From: an uncultured bacterium
GTDB taxonomy: Bacteria; Planctomycetota; Planctomycetia; Pirellulales; UBA1268
Direction: 5' to 3'
Length of the DNA: 7,149 bases
Assembly: GCA_937959175.1 (NCBI GenBank)
Contig: CALGAS010000484.1
Location: 1 to 7,149 of the forward strand
In this document: in pieces, positions 1-7,149 of the stretch
Layout: each line of letters opens with the position of its first letter
How positions within the stretch are numbered: position 1 is the stretch's first letter
Made by a program: the position numbers and the translations under genes
The notes under the pieces: model-generated
Told to the model about the DNA's origin: nothing
Database searches by the model: none
Seen by the model: the letters and a program-made list of their open reading frames with translations, nothing else

Positions 1-254
1 GCCACGCTCTGAAGGGTCGGGGTGACGGCGACGGTGCGGATGATGTCGGCCGCCACCAGGAACTCGAGGCCGAGGAGGATTCCGCGACCGAGATCCTGCC
101 GGAGCCGCCGGTAAGGATCGTCGCTCGCGGGCCCGACCGCCACCCGCAGCAGGGCGACGAGAATCCCCACCACGATCACGAGCACACCCGCCCCGTCGAT
201 CACGAGGCCGACCGCCTCGACAAACCCGGTAAAGGTCTCCTTGAACCCGTCCAT
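1..254 (-). CDS. DUF1622 family small membrane protein (C-terminus cut by window edge)
   Basis: The reading frame starts at the ATG at 254-252 and is open for 84 codons to the left edge, so the C-terminal part is missing. Two hydrophobic stretches are visible: about residues 14-38, glycine- and valine-rich, and about 58-78. A short basic and acidic loop (SDDPYRRLRQDLGR, about 44-57) joins them. The second stretch, reading GILLGLEFLVAADIIRTVAV, is the hallmark of DUF1622 (YnfA-like name not implied), a family of small inner-membrane proteins of unknown function. The start is supported by GAAGG about 10 bases upstream, which overlaps the ilvD stop. It lies 13 bases downstream of ilvD on the same strand, so it is probably co-transcribed and perhaps translationally coupled. 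Nothing in the sequence links it mechanistically to branched-chain amino acids. The family call is from the recognised motif; the function is unknown. Confidence 0.82.
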   Translation of the reverse strand, partial: MDGFKETFTGFVEAVGLVIDGAGVLVIVVGILVALLRVAVGPASDDPYRRLRQDLGRGILLGLEFLVAADIIRTVAVTPTLQSV

Positions 255-267
255 CTGTGGCGTGCCT

Positions 268-1947
<1,680 letters not shown>

Positions 1948-2055
1948 CCGACGGTTCCTTGCAAAAGTGAAAGCAGCCTCGGGGCCGCAGGAAACCGGCA
2001 GGATAGTATGCTGCCAACGCCTTTGAAAGCGGCCCGCCCGGTCGTCGGAATCGCC
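1948..2055. other. Divergent intergenic region between ilvD and the HAD phosphatase gene
   Basis: These 108 bases must carry the promoters of both divergent genes. The only AT-rich island is around 2003-2009 (ATAGTAT), which reads as a weak -10 on either strand (TAGTAT plus, TACTAT minus) without a convincing -35. It sits in the loop of a short inverted repeat, GGCAG at 1997-2001 and CTGCC at 2011-2015. This could be an operator or chance. Confidence 0.35.
1956..1960 (-). promoter_or_regulatory. Shine-Dalgarno of ilvD
   Basis: Read on the minus strand this is AAGGA, 8 bases before the ATG at 1947. It decides the ilvD start against the longer open frame. It stands out because most other genes here lack a clear ribosome-binding site. 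Confidence 0.6.
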
Positions 2056-2679
2056 ATGCCTCCAGTTCCAGCTTTCGTCTACTTCGACCTCGGCAACGTG
2101 ATTGCCAGGTTCGACCGCGAGCGGGCCTTTCGCAACATGGCGGCCGTCTGCGGAGCGGATCCGGCTGCCGTCCGCGACGCCGTGATGGGAGGGCTCCAAC
2201 GGGATCTCGAGGCCGGGTTGATCGACTGGCCGGCCTTCCACGCCGCCTTCTCTCAGCAGACTGCCAGCGAATCAGATCCGGCAGCGCTGGCGGCCGCCGC
2301 GGCCGACATGTTCGAGCTCAACACCGAGATCCTGCCGGTGATCGCGGGGCTCGAGCGGGCCGGCGTGCCGATCGGGATCCTCTCGAACACCTGCGACGTC
2401 CACTGGCGGCACATCCTCAGCCTCGGCTGGGGCGTGCTGCCGGGCGGCTTCCGCGAGATCGTGCTCAGCCACGAAGTGCCGGCGGCCAAGCCCGATCCCG
2501 CGATCTTTGCCCACGCCGAAGCGCGGGCCGGCGTGTCAGCATCGCGGATCTTCTTCTGCGACGATCTCCCCGAACACATCGCCGCCGCCCGGGCCGCCGG
2601 CTGGGATGCGGAGTTGTTCACGACTGCCGCGGTGCTCCTCGAGCAACTCCACGGCCGCGGCCTCACGCTCGGCCTCTGA
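2056..2679 (+). CDS. HAD-superfamily phosphatase, YihX-like
   Basis: A 207-residue haloacid-dehalogenase-like hydrolase. All four HAD motifs are visible. Motif I is FDLGNVI, with D11 as the nucleophile. Motif II is ILSNT, S110. Motif III is K145 in AAKPDPAIF. Motif IV is the D169-D170 pair in FFCDDLPEHI. Between motifs I and II lies a helical cap region (about 20-100). The motif I form FDLGNV, with glycine where many HAD enzymes carry the second aspartate, is shared with E. coli YihX, a glucose-1-phosphatase, so a sugar-phosphate or other small phosphomonoester is a plausible substrate; specificity cannot be read from sequence. The ATG at 2056 follows GGAA by 5 bases and leaves a normal short N-terminus. 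An in-frame ATG at 2008, with AGGA 4 bases before it, would add 16 residues (MLPTPLKAARPVVGIA) and cannot be excluded. It diverges from ilvD, and its 3' end overlaps the opposite-strand glutaredoxin-like gene by 17 bases. Confidence 0.9.
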   Translation: MPPVPAFVYFDLGNVIARFDRERAFRNMAAVCGADPAAVRDAVMGGLQRDLEAGLIDWPAFHAAFSQQTASESDPAALAAAAADMFELNTEILPVIAGLERAGVPIGILSNTCDVHWRHILSLGWGVLPGGFREIVLSHEVPAAKPDPAIFAHAEARAGVSASRIFFCDDLPEHIAAARAAGWDAELFTTAAVLLEQLHGRGLTLGL

Positions 2680-2899
2680 GCCGTGGGAGCACCGCCGCCA
2701 CCTGCCGCTCGTCAAACCGCCCCTCGAGCACCACCTCGCCGGCGACCTCCACGACCGGGATCCGCACGCCATACGCTGCCGCCAGGCCCGCGTCCTGATC
2801 AATGTCGACCAGCTGCACGTCCAGACCGGTAGCGGCGAGGATGTCTTCGGCAGCCTCGCAGAGATGGCAGCCGCGGCGGGTGTAGAGGACGACGGGCAT
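2663..2899 (-). CDS. Glutaredoxin-like thiol-disulfide protein (DUF836-type)
   Basis: A 78-residue single-domain protein with the thioredoxin-fold pattern of the short glutaredoxin-like/DUF836 family. A first strand (PVVLYTRRG) leads into CHLC, with redox cysteines C11 and C14. A helix follows, then a second strand (VQLVDID, about 28-34), the cis-proline at P48 in RIPVV, and the final strand-helix EVVLEGRFDERQVAAVL. Length matches family members of about 75-90 residues. It is expected to be a cytoplasmic thiol-disulfide oxidoreductase, substrate unknown. The ATG at 2899 places the first strand at residue 2, as in relatives; a longer open frame upstream has no family resemblance. No clear Shine-Dalgarno was seen. 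It is transcribed away from the divergent kinase gene, and its last 17 bases overlap the 3' end of the HAD phosphatase gene on the other strand. Confidence 0.88.
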   Translation of the reverse strand: MPVVLYTRRGCHLCEAAEDILAATGLDVQLVDIDQDAGLAAAYGVRIPVVEVAGEVVLEGRFDERQVAAVLPRLRGRA

Positions 2900-3038
2900 G
2901 ATTCGGCTGACGTCCCGGGGCGGGGCAGGGCGGCAGCATACCCGCACCGAGCCCCCAGGAGCGGGCAACCTGAGGCCGCCGATCGCCCCGCGTGCTAGGC
3001 TCGGGAAGAGTTCGTCCCGCGTTGATAGCACGCTTCCC
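2900..3038. other. Divergent intergenic region between the glutaredoxin-like and kinase genes
   Basis: These 139 bases separate two divergent starts and should carry both promoters. No promoter with good -10 and -35 hexamers could be picked on either strand. The right third is dominated by a nested inverted repeat just before the kinase start, listed separately. Confidence 0.5.
2990..3033 (+). promoter_or_regulatory. Nested inverted repeat in the kinase leader
   Basis: GCGTGCTA at 2990-2997 is the exact reverse complement of TAGCACGC at 3026-3033. Inside it, CGGGA at 3002-3006 pairs with TCCCG at 3015-3019 around the 8-base loop AGAGTTCG. The outer 3' arm ends 5 bases before the kinase ATG at 3039, so if transcribed the fold would cover the ribosome-docking region. 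The alternative is a DNA operator. The pairing is seen directly; the role is inferred. Confidence 0.5.
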
Positions 3039-4547
3039 ATGGCCCAGCCCACCCGCACCGTCGGCGAGTTTCTCGAGGTTGTTCGCAAGAGCGGCCTGGT
3101 CGAGGAGCCGCGGCTGTCCGAGGTCACGGCCGCCTGGCCCGATCTCGAGGCCGAGCTGCCCGACGAGTTGCCCCAGGCGCTGCTGGAGGCGGGCCTGCTG
3201 ACCGACTGGCAGCTGGGGCAGCTCCGCAAGGGGAAGCACCGGGGCTTCATGCTCGGCAAGTATCGGCTGCTGCGGCTGCTGGGCGCTGGCGGGATGAGCA
3301 GCGTCTACCTTGCTGAGAACACCACTCTCCACCAGCAAGTGGCGATCAAGGTGCTGCCGGTCAAGCGGGTCGATCAGACCTCGTTTCTGGCCCGCTTCGA
3401 GCGGGAAGCCCGTACGGCGTTCCGGCTGGGCCATCAAAACCTCGCCCGAGCCTTCGACCTCGACACCGTCGACACCATCCATTTCATCGTGATGGAATAC
3501 ATCGACGGCACAGACCTCCACGCCAAGGTCAAACAAGAGGGGCCGCTCGACCTGCGGGACGCGGTCGATTACATCCGCCAGGCGGCGCTCGGCCTCCACT
3601 ACGCCCACGAGGAAGGCCTCGTCCACCGCGACATCAAGCCGGCCAACCTGATCCTCGACCGCAAAGGCACCGTCAAGATTCTCGACCTCGGCCTGGCCCT
3701 GGCCAGCGACGACGACAAGGAGGCGTCGCTGACCAGGGAACACGACGAAAAGGTCTTGGGCACGGCCGACTACCTCGCCCCCGAGCAGGCCACCGACAGC
3801 CACCTTGCCGACCGCCGCAGCGACATCTACTCGCTTGGCTGCACCTTCTACTACCTGCTGGTGGGCAAGGCCCCGTTCGCCCAGGGCAAACTCGCCGAGC
3901 GGATCAAGGCACACGCGAAGAAACAGCCCCCCAACCTGATCGAAAAGCGGCCCGACGTGCCGCCGCCGCTTGCCGAACTCTACTTTCGGATGCTCGAGAA
4001 GCATCCCGACGCCCGGCCGCAGACGGCCAAGGAAGTGGGCGATGCCCTTTCGGCGTGGCTGACAGCGACGGCCGACAGCGGTGCCGGGCCTCGACGAGCC
4101 CCGCCGCGACGAGGACCGCCGCGGCGCGGAAGCGGAAGCCAGCCGGCCCCCGTGTTTCGGCACGGGCCCGGCAGCGGCGGCTCGAGTTCGGTCTCGCTCG
4201 GACCCGGCCGGCGTCCGGCCGGACGGGAGGCCGACTCGGGAAGTTTCGTGTTCACGCCGCCGCCCGCCGCCGGCAAGGGATCGAGGCCGCCGGCGGCGAA
4301 GCCGCTTCCCAAGCCTCCGGTGGCCCGCAAGGCTGGGGGAAAGGCTGCCGCCAAGAGGACGCCGTCTGCCGGGGTTGGCGGCGGCCGCGGCGCGGCTGCC
4401 GACGACACGGAGACCGCGGAGCAGAAGCCCCGCCGGCGGCGGTCGCTCGAGTTCGCCGGGTTGCCGATTGCCGCCTGGATCGCCCTGATCGGCGGCCTTG
4501 TTGCCGCGATCGTGCTCGGCGTTTTGGTCTTCAGGCAGTACGGCTGA
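3039..4547 (+). CDS. Hanks-type Ser/Thr protein kinase with C-terminal membrane anchor
   Basis: A 502-residue kinase that phosphorylates Ser/Thr on unidentified partners. Residues 1-72 form a helical lead-in (LTDWQLGQLRKGKHRGFMLG) typical of planctomycete kinases. The catalytic domain spans about 73-341. It has the glycine loop GAGGMSSVY (83-90), the ATP-binding lysine K104 (VAIKVLP), the helix-C glutamate near E123, the catalytic loop HRDIKPAN (196-203, D198), DLG in place of DFG (216-218), the activation-segment end GTADYLAPEQ (241-250) and DIYSLG (262-267). All key catalytic residues are present, so it should be active. Residues 342-470 are a low-complexity linker rich in Pro, Arg, Gly, Ala and Ser, including PRRAPPRRGPPRRG. 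One hydrophobic helix (about 474-497) follows the basic run PRRRR and leaves only a few residues (FRQYG) beyond it. There is no PASTA, WD40, TPR or other sensor domain. The ATG at 3039 lacks a Shine-Dalgarno and sits just after an inverted repeat. It converges on surE. Confidence 0.95.
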   Translation: MAQPTRTVGEFLEVVRKSGLVEEPRLSEVTAAWPDLEAELPDELPQALLEAGLLTDWQLGQLRKGKHRGFMLGKYRLLRLLGAGGMSSVYLAENTTLHQQVAIKVLPVKRVDQTSFLARFEREARTAFRLGHQNLARAFDLDTVDTIHFIVMEYIDGTDLHAKVKQEGPLDLRDAVDYIRQAALGLHYAHEEGLVHRDIKPANLILDRKGTVKILDLGLALASDDDKEASLTREHDEKVLGTADYLAPEQATDSHLADRRSDIYSLGCTFYYLLVGKAPFAQGKLAERIKAHAKKQPPNLIEKRPDVPPPLAELYFRMLEKHPDARPQTAKEVGDALSAWLTATADSGAGPRRAPPRRGPPRRGSGSQPAPVFRHGPGSGGSSSVSLGPGRRPAGREADSGSFVFTPPPAAGKGSRPPAAKPLPKPPVARKAGGKAAAKRTPSAGVGGGRGAAADDTETAEQKPRRRRSLEFAGLPIAAWIALIGGLVAAIVLGVLVFRQYG

Positions 4548-4554
4548 CCGGCCG

Positions 4555-4570
4555 CGGTCGGCAACGACCG
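4555..4570. terminator. Hairpin between convergent kinase and surE genes
   Basis: CGGTCG at 4555-4560 and CGACCG at 4565-4570 form a perfect 6-bp stem around the GNRA tetraloop GCAA. It fills much of the 39-base gap between the two stop codons, where a bidirectional terminator would lie. No T-run follows on either strand, so it may instead act as a 3'-end stabiliser. Confidence 0.5.
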
Positions 4571-4586
4571 GCCCCGAGCCGCAGCC

Positions 4587-5348
4587 TCACTCGACCCGCC
4601 AGGGCCCCTCGGCGAGCGTGTCGAGGCTGCCGCGATGGGTGAGGTCATATTCGAGCGGCGTGAGGGTGACATGCCCGGCAGCGAGCGCCGTGACATCCGA
4701 CTCCTGCGGGGAGGGCGGGGGAGGGGGGTCGTTGGTCGCCCACCAGTACGACCGTCCCCGCGGATCGACCCGCCGCTCGAAGGCCTCCCCATAACGGGCC
4801 ACGCTCATCGGCACCACCCGTAACTCGGGCCTGCCGCTCAGCGCGACGGTAGGGATGTTGACATTGAACAGGCTGCCCGCCGCCGGCCGCCGCTCGAGCA
4901 GCTGCCGGATGACACCGCTGCCGATCACCGCGGCCCGGTCGTAGTCGGCGTGCTCATCCCATTCGAGTGACACGGCAATGCTCGTGATCCCGAAGAAGGC
5001 CCCCTCGATCGCGGCGGCCACGGTGCCCGAGTAGAGCACGTTGATCCCGGCGTTCAGGCCGCTGTTGATCCCGCTGACCACCAGATCGGGCCTCCGCGGG
5101 CAGAACTCGGAGATTCCCAGCTTGACCGCGTCGGCCGGGCTGCCGTCGACCGCCCAGCCCCGGGAGGAGTCTCCGGCGAAGACCTCCTTGGCTGTCAGCG
5201 GTGTCAGGAAGGTGATCGCATGGCCGACGCCGCTCTGCTCCGTCGAGGGCGCGACCACGCAAACATCGGCGAACGTCTTCAGCGCTCGCTCCATGGCAGC
5301 CAGTCCAGGGGCGAAGATTCCGTCGTCGTTGGTCAACAGCACGAGCAT
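4587..5348 (-). CDS. surE: 5'-nucleotidase / survival protein SurE
   Basis: A 253-residue protein, usual length for SurE, which dephosphorylates nucleoside 5'- and 3'-monophosphates in the cytoplasm and is linked to stationary-phase survival in E. coli. It opens with MLVLLTNDDGIFAPGL. The metal-binding residues of the family are visible: D8 and D9 in TNDDG, S39 in EQSGVG and N95 in SGINSGLN. The family motif YSGTVAAAIEG follows at 106-116, and FNVNIP at 161-166. A run of five prolines (208-212) after YWWATND is a local oddity in the C-terminal region. The ATG at 5348 gives the canonical N-terminus; a GTG at 5357 would add three residues but falls inside the best -10 element, so it is unlikely. 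There is no Shine-Dalgarno and the transcript may be leaderless. It diverges from guaA and converges on the kinase gene. Confidence 0.96.
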   Translation of the reverse strand: MLVLLTNDDGIFAPGLAAMERALKTFADVCVVAPSTEQSGVGHAITFLTPLTAKEVFAGDSSRGWAVDGSPADAVKLGISEFCPRRPDLVVSGINSGLNAGINVLYSGTVAAAIEGAFFGITSIAVSLEWDEHADYDRAAVIGSGVIRQLLERRPAAGSLFNVNIPTVALSGRPELRVVPMSVARYGEAFERRVDPRGRSYWWATNDPPPPPSPQESDVTALAAGHVTLTPLEYDLTHRGSLDTLAEGPWRVE

Positions 5349-5355
5349 CGATGGC

Positions 5356-5364
5356 ACTATAGCA
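5356..5364 (-). promoter_or_regulatory. Extended -10 promoter element of surE
   Basis: On the minus strand this reads TGCTATAGT: the TG extension, one base, then TATAGT, which matches TATAAT at 5 of 6 positions. No recognisable -35 lies 16-18 bases upstream, which fits an extended -10 promoter. The expected transcription start, about 7 bases downstream of the hexamer, is around 5349, at the surE ATG. Confidence 0.55.
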
Positions 5365-5403
5365 GGTCACTGGCAGCCTCCTGTGGACCGGGCCGCCGAG
5401 GCG

Positions 5404-5409
5404 TATACT
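5404..5409 (+). promoter_or_regulatory. Candidate -10 element of guaA
   Basis: TATACT matches TATAAT at 5 of 6 positions, in the middle of very GC-rich DNA. The start site would be near 5415-5417, giving a leader of about 30 bases without a Shine-Dalgarno. The hexamer 17 bases upstream (CTGTGG) is a poor -35. Confidence 0.5.
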
Positions 5410-5430
5410 GTGAGGTTTTTCCCACCTCGC
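5410..5430 (+). promoter_or_regulatory. Short inverted repeat at the predicted guaA transcription start
   Basis: GTGAGGT at 5410-5416 pairs with ACCTCGC at 5424-5430, with one G-T wobble, around the loop TTTTCCC. It starts directly after the -10 hexamer. The 5' arm would be largely outside an RNA beginning near 5416, so an operator is more likely than an RNA hairpin, or it is chance. Confidence 0.3.
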
Positions 5431-5445
5431 CCCCGTCGCCCCGCC

Positions 5446-7047
5446 ATGACCGCAGGCTCCGCCAGCCCTTCGGCCGCAGCAGCGGCCAGCCCCGCTCCCA
5501 GCCCCCAGCAGCACGAGCGGGTGATCGTGCTCGACTTCGGCTCGCAATACGCGCAGCTGATCGCCCGCCGCATCCGCGAACAGCACGTCTACTGCGAGAT
5601 CATTCGCCACGACATCGACGCCGCCCGGATTCGCGAGCTTGACCCCCGCGGCATCATCCTCTCGGGCGGCCCGTCGAGCGTCTACGAGGCGGCCGCCCCG
5701 AAGTGCGACCCTGGCCTCTTCACGCTCGGGATTCCGGTGCTCGGTATCTGCTACGGGATGCAACTGGCCTGCGAAGCCCTCGGTGGCCAGGTCGCCCGGG
5801 CAACGGCCCGTGAATACGGCCGGGCCGCCTGCGACGTGCTCGACCACGACCTCCTCTTTGACGGCGTCCCCGACCACACCGAGGTCTGGATGAGCCACGG
5901 GGATCAGGTCGACGCGGTCTCGAGCGACTTCCGGCCGCTGGCCCAGACCGCCACCTGCCCGCTGGCGGCGGTCCGGCATCGGTCCCTGCCGGTTTTCGGC
6001 CTCCAGTTCCACCCCGAGGTCACCCACACGCCGGCCGGCGGCACGATCCTGGCCAACTTCCTCAAGGCCGCGTGCGGCTGCTCCGGCTCCTGGCGGCTCG
6101 ACGACTTCGCCGCCTCGATGATCGACTCGCTCCGCAGCCGGGTCGGCTCCGATCGGGTGATCTGCGGCCTCTCCGGCGGCGTCGACTCCGCGGTGGTCGC
6201 CGCTCTGCTCAGCCGGGCGATCGGCGACCAGCTCTCCTGCATCCTGGTCGACAACGGCCTGCTTCGGAAGGGGGAAGCAGCGGCGGTGATCGAGGAGTTC
6301 ACGACGCATTTCCGCAGCGACCTGCACGTCGTCCCGGCGGAGGCGCGGTTTCTCGAGGTGCTCGCCGGCGTCACCGACCCCCAGGACAAGCGGCGGCGGA
6401 TCGGCAAGGCCTTCATCGACTGCTTCGCCGCCGAGGCGGCCCGGGTCGAAGGGGCCCGGTATCTCGCCCAGGGCACGCTCTATCCCGACGTGATCGAGAG
6501 CGGGGCGGCCGCCGACGGCCCGGCCGCCACGATCAAGCTCCACCACAACGTCGGCGGCCTGCCCGACGACCTCCAGTTCGAGCTGATCGAGCCGCTCCGC
6601 GACCTCTTCAAGGACGAGGTTCGCCAGCTCGGCCTTCAGCTCGGCCTGCCGGAGCGGATCGTCTGGCGGCATCCCTTCCCCGGCCCGGGCCTGGCCGTCC
6701 GCTGCCTTGGCGAGGTGACCAAGCCCCGTCTCGACACCCTTCGCGAGGCCGATGCGATCGTGCTCGAGGAACTCGACGCGGCCGGGCTGATGCGGAAGGT
6801 CTCCCAGGCCTTCGCCGTCCTCCTGCCGGTGCAGAGCGTCGGCGTGATGGGCGACGCCCGCACCTACGACGACGTCCTGGCGGTGCGGGCCGTCGAGACC
6901 GAAGACTTCATGACCGCCGACTGGAGCCACCTCCCCCACGAGGTGCTCGGCCGGATTTCGACGCGGGTCATCAACGAGGTCCGGGGGGTCAACCGGGTGG
7001 TCTACGACATCTCCTCGAAGCCGCCGGCGACGATCGAGTGGGAGTGA
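5446..7047 (+). CDS. guaA: GMP synthase (glutamine-hydrolysing)
   Basis: A 533-residue two-domain enzyme that converts XMP, ATP and glutamine to GMP in the last step of de novo guanine nucleotide synthesis. The class I glutamine amidotransferase domain (about 26-210) has the catalytic cysteine C102 in GICYGMQLACEALGG and the H189/E191 pair in FQFHPEVTHT. The ATP-pyrophosphatase domain carries the P-loop SGGVDS (243-248). The C-terminal dimerisation domain shows HHNVGGLP (367-373), RHPFPGPGLAVR (408-419) and the closing DISSKPPATIEWE. All expected active-site residues are present. Residues 1-22 are an Ala/Ser/Pro-rich extension before the conserved start ERVIVLDFGSQYAQLIA, making it slightly longer than the usual 510-525. 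The ATG at 5446 is the only ATG close to that start, though it lacks a Shine-Dalgarno; a GTG at 5521 would trim into the first strand. It diverges from surE. Confidence 0.97.
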   Translation: MTAGSASPSAAAAASPAPSPQQHERVIVLDFGSQYAQLIARRIREQHVYCEIIRHDIDAARIRELDPRGIILSGGPSSVYEAAAPKCDPGLFTLGIPVLGICYGMQLACEALGGQVARATAREYGRAACDVLDHDLLFDGVPDHTEVWMSHGDQVDAVSSDFRPLAQTATCPLAAVRHRSLPVFGLQFHPEVTHTPAGGTILANFLKAACGCSGSWRLDDFAASMIDSLRSRVGSDRVICGLSGGVDSAVVAALLSRAIGDQLSCILVDNGLLRKGEAAAVIEEFTTHFRSDLHVVPAEARFLEVLAGVTDPQDKRRRIGKAFIDCFAAEAARVEGARYLAQGTLYPDVIESGAAADGPAATIKLHHNVGGLPDDLQFELIEPLRDLFKDEVRQLGLQLGLPERIVWRHPFPGPGLAVRCLGEVTKPRLDTLREADAIVLEELDAAGLMRKVSQAFAVLLPVQSVGVMGDARTYDDVLAVRAVETEDFMTADWSHLPHEVLGRISTRVINEVRGVNRVVYDISSKPPATIEWE

Positions 7048-7053
7048 TTCCCA

Positions 7054-7092
7054 GCCCGCGCGGCTCGGGGTCGGCCCGAGTTCCTTGCGGGC
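7054..7092 (+). terminator. Terminator-like structure after guaA
   Basis: Seven bases past the guaA stop, CTCGGG at 7064-7069 and CCCGAG at 7075-7080 form a perfect 6-bp stem with a 5-base loop, followed by TTCCTT. An outer stem is also possible: GCCCGC at 7054-7059 with GCGGGC at 7087-7092. The T-tract is weak, so intrinsic termination is plausible but not certain. Confidence 0.45.
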
Positions 7093-7098
7093 GGGGGT

Positions 7099-7149
7099 TG
7101 GAAAAGGGTACAGGCACCTCGCTTCGCTCGGAGCCCGTCCCCTTTTCCA
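7099..7149. repeat. Imperfect 51-base palindrome at the right edge
   Basis: TGGAAAAGGG at 7099-7108 is the exact reverse complement of CCCTTTTCCA at 7140-7149. Pairing continues inwards through AC/GT, GGC/GCC and CC/GG with single mismatches at 7109/7139, 7112/7136 and 7116/7132. The apex is CTCGCTTCGCTCG-like. The sequence touches the window end and may extend further. From memory, similar palindromes recur in planctomycete intergenic DNA and resemble REP-type elements; only one copy is visible here, so its repeat nature is inferred. Confidence 0.6.

Noticed and set aside
1948..2241. N-terminal extension of IlvD by 98 residues
   Set aside because: It overlaps the phosphatase gene on the other strand, has no family resemblance, and a good Shine-Dalgarno precedes the ATG at 1947.
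2799..4163. Minus-strand open frame of about 450 codons opposite the kinase
   Set aside because: It is a shadow of the kinase codon bias, with no domain resemblance; the kinase motifs on the plus strand are unambiguous.
3980..4792. Minus-strand open frame across the kinase linker and surE end
   Set aside because: It is Arg/Pro/Gly/Ser-rich shadow coding from the low-complexity linker, and it overlaps surE in a different frame.
4954..6939. Minus-strand open frame of about 660 codons opposite guaA and the start of surE
   Set aside because: It is antisense to the complete, motif-rich guaA. Its composition (repeated Gly/Arg/Asp/Val/Ala) is what high-GC third-position bias creates on the opposite strand, and it contains no recognisable domain.
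5446..7047. Possible frameshift or broken active site in guaA
   Set aside because: Both domains read through in one frame, and the catalytic Cys/His/Glu and the SGGVDS loop are intact.

Overview
This window is GC-rich, tightly packed bacterial chromosome with seven protein genes. Five are complete housekeeping genes (ilvD, a HAD phosphatase, a small glutaredoxin-like gene, surE, guaA). One is a complete Ser/Thr protein kinase gene, and one is a membrane-protein gene cut by the left edge. No tRNA, rRNA, CRISPR array, transposase or prophage gene was seen. The best guess for the source is a planctomycete, probably a Pirellulales-like lineage. Three things suggest this: the Hanks-type kinase has the N-terminal lead-in typical of planctomycete kinases, several starts lack Shine-Dalgarno sequences, and a palindrome of a kind I associate with planctomycete intergenic DNA lies at the right edge. 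This is an inference from style, not a proven taxonomic call.

Layout, left to right. A DUF1622 membrane protein (minus, its C-terminus beyond base 1) lies directly downstream of ilvD (minus, 268-1947). The gap is 13 bases, and the ilvD stop overlaps the Shine-Dalgarno of the next gene, so the two look co-transcribed. A 108-base divergent region separates ilvD from a YihX-like HAD phosphatase (plus, 2056-2679). That gene overlaps a 78-residue glutaredoxin-like gene (minus, 2663-2899) tail to tail by 17 bases. A 139-base divergent region containing a nested inverted repeat leads into the Ser/Thr kinase (plus, 3039-4547). The kinase converges on surE (minus, 4587-5348) across 39 bases holding a GNRA-loop hairpin. 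surE and guaA (plus, 5446-7047) diverge from a 97-base region with a candidate -10 element for each. After guaA come a terminator-like structure and, against the right edge, a 51-base imperfect palindrome.

The genes do not form one pathway. ilvD makes the branched-chain 2-oxoacids for valine, isoleucine and leucine. guaA makes GMP. surE is a nucleotide/survival phosphatase beside guaA, a loose nucleotide-metabolism link. The kinase is a signalling protein whose only membrane segment is at its extreme C-terminus. I found no convincing new multigene system. The items most worth checking are non-coding: the structured kinase leader, the apparently leaderless surE start and the terminal palindrome.
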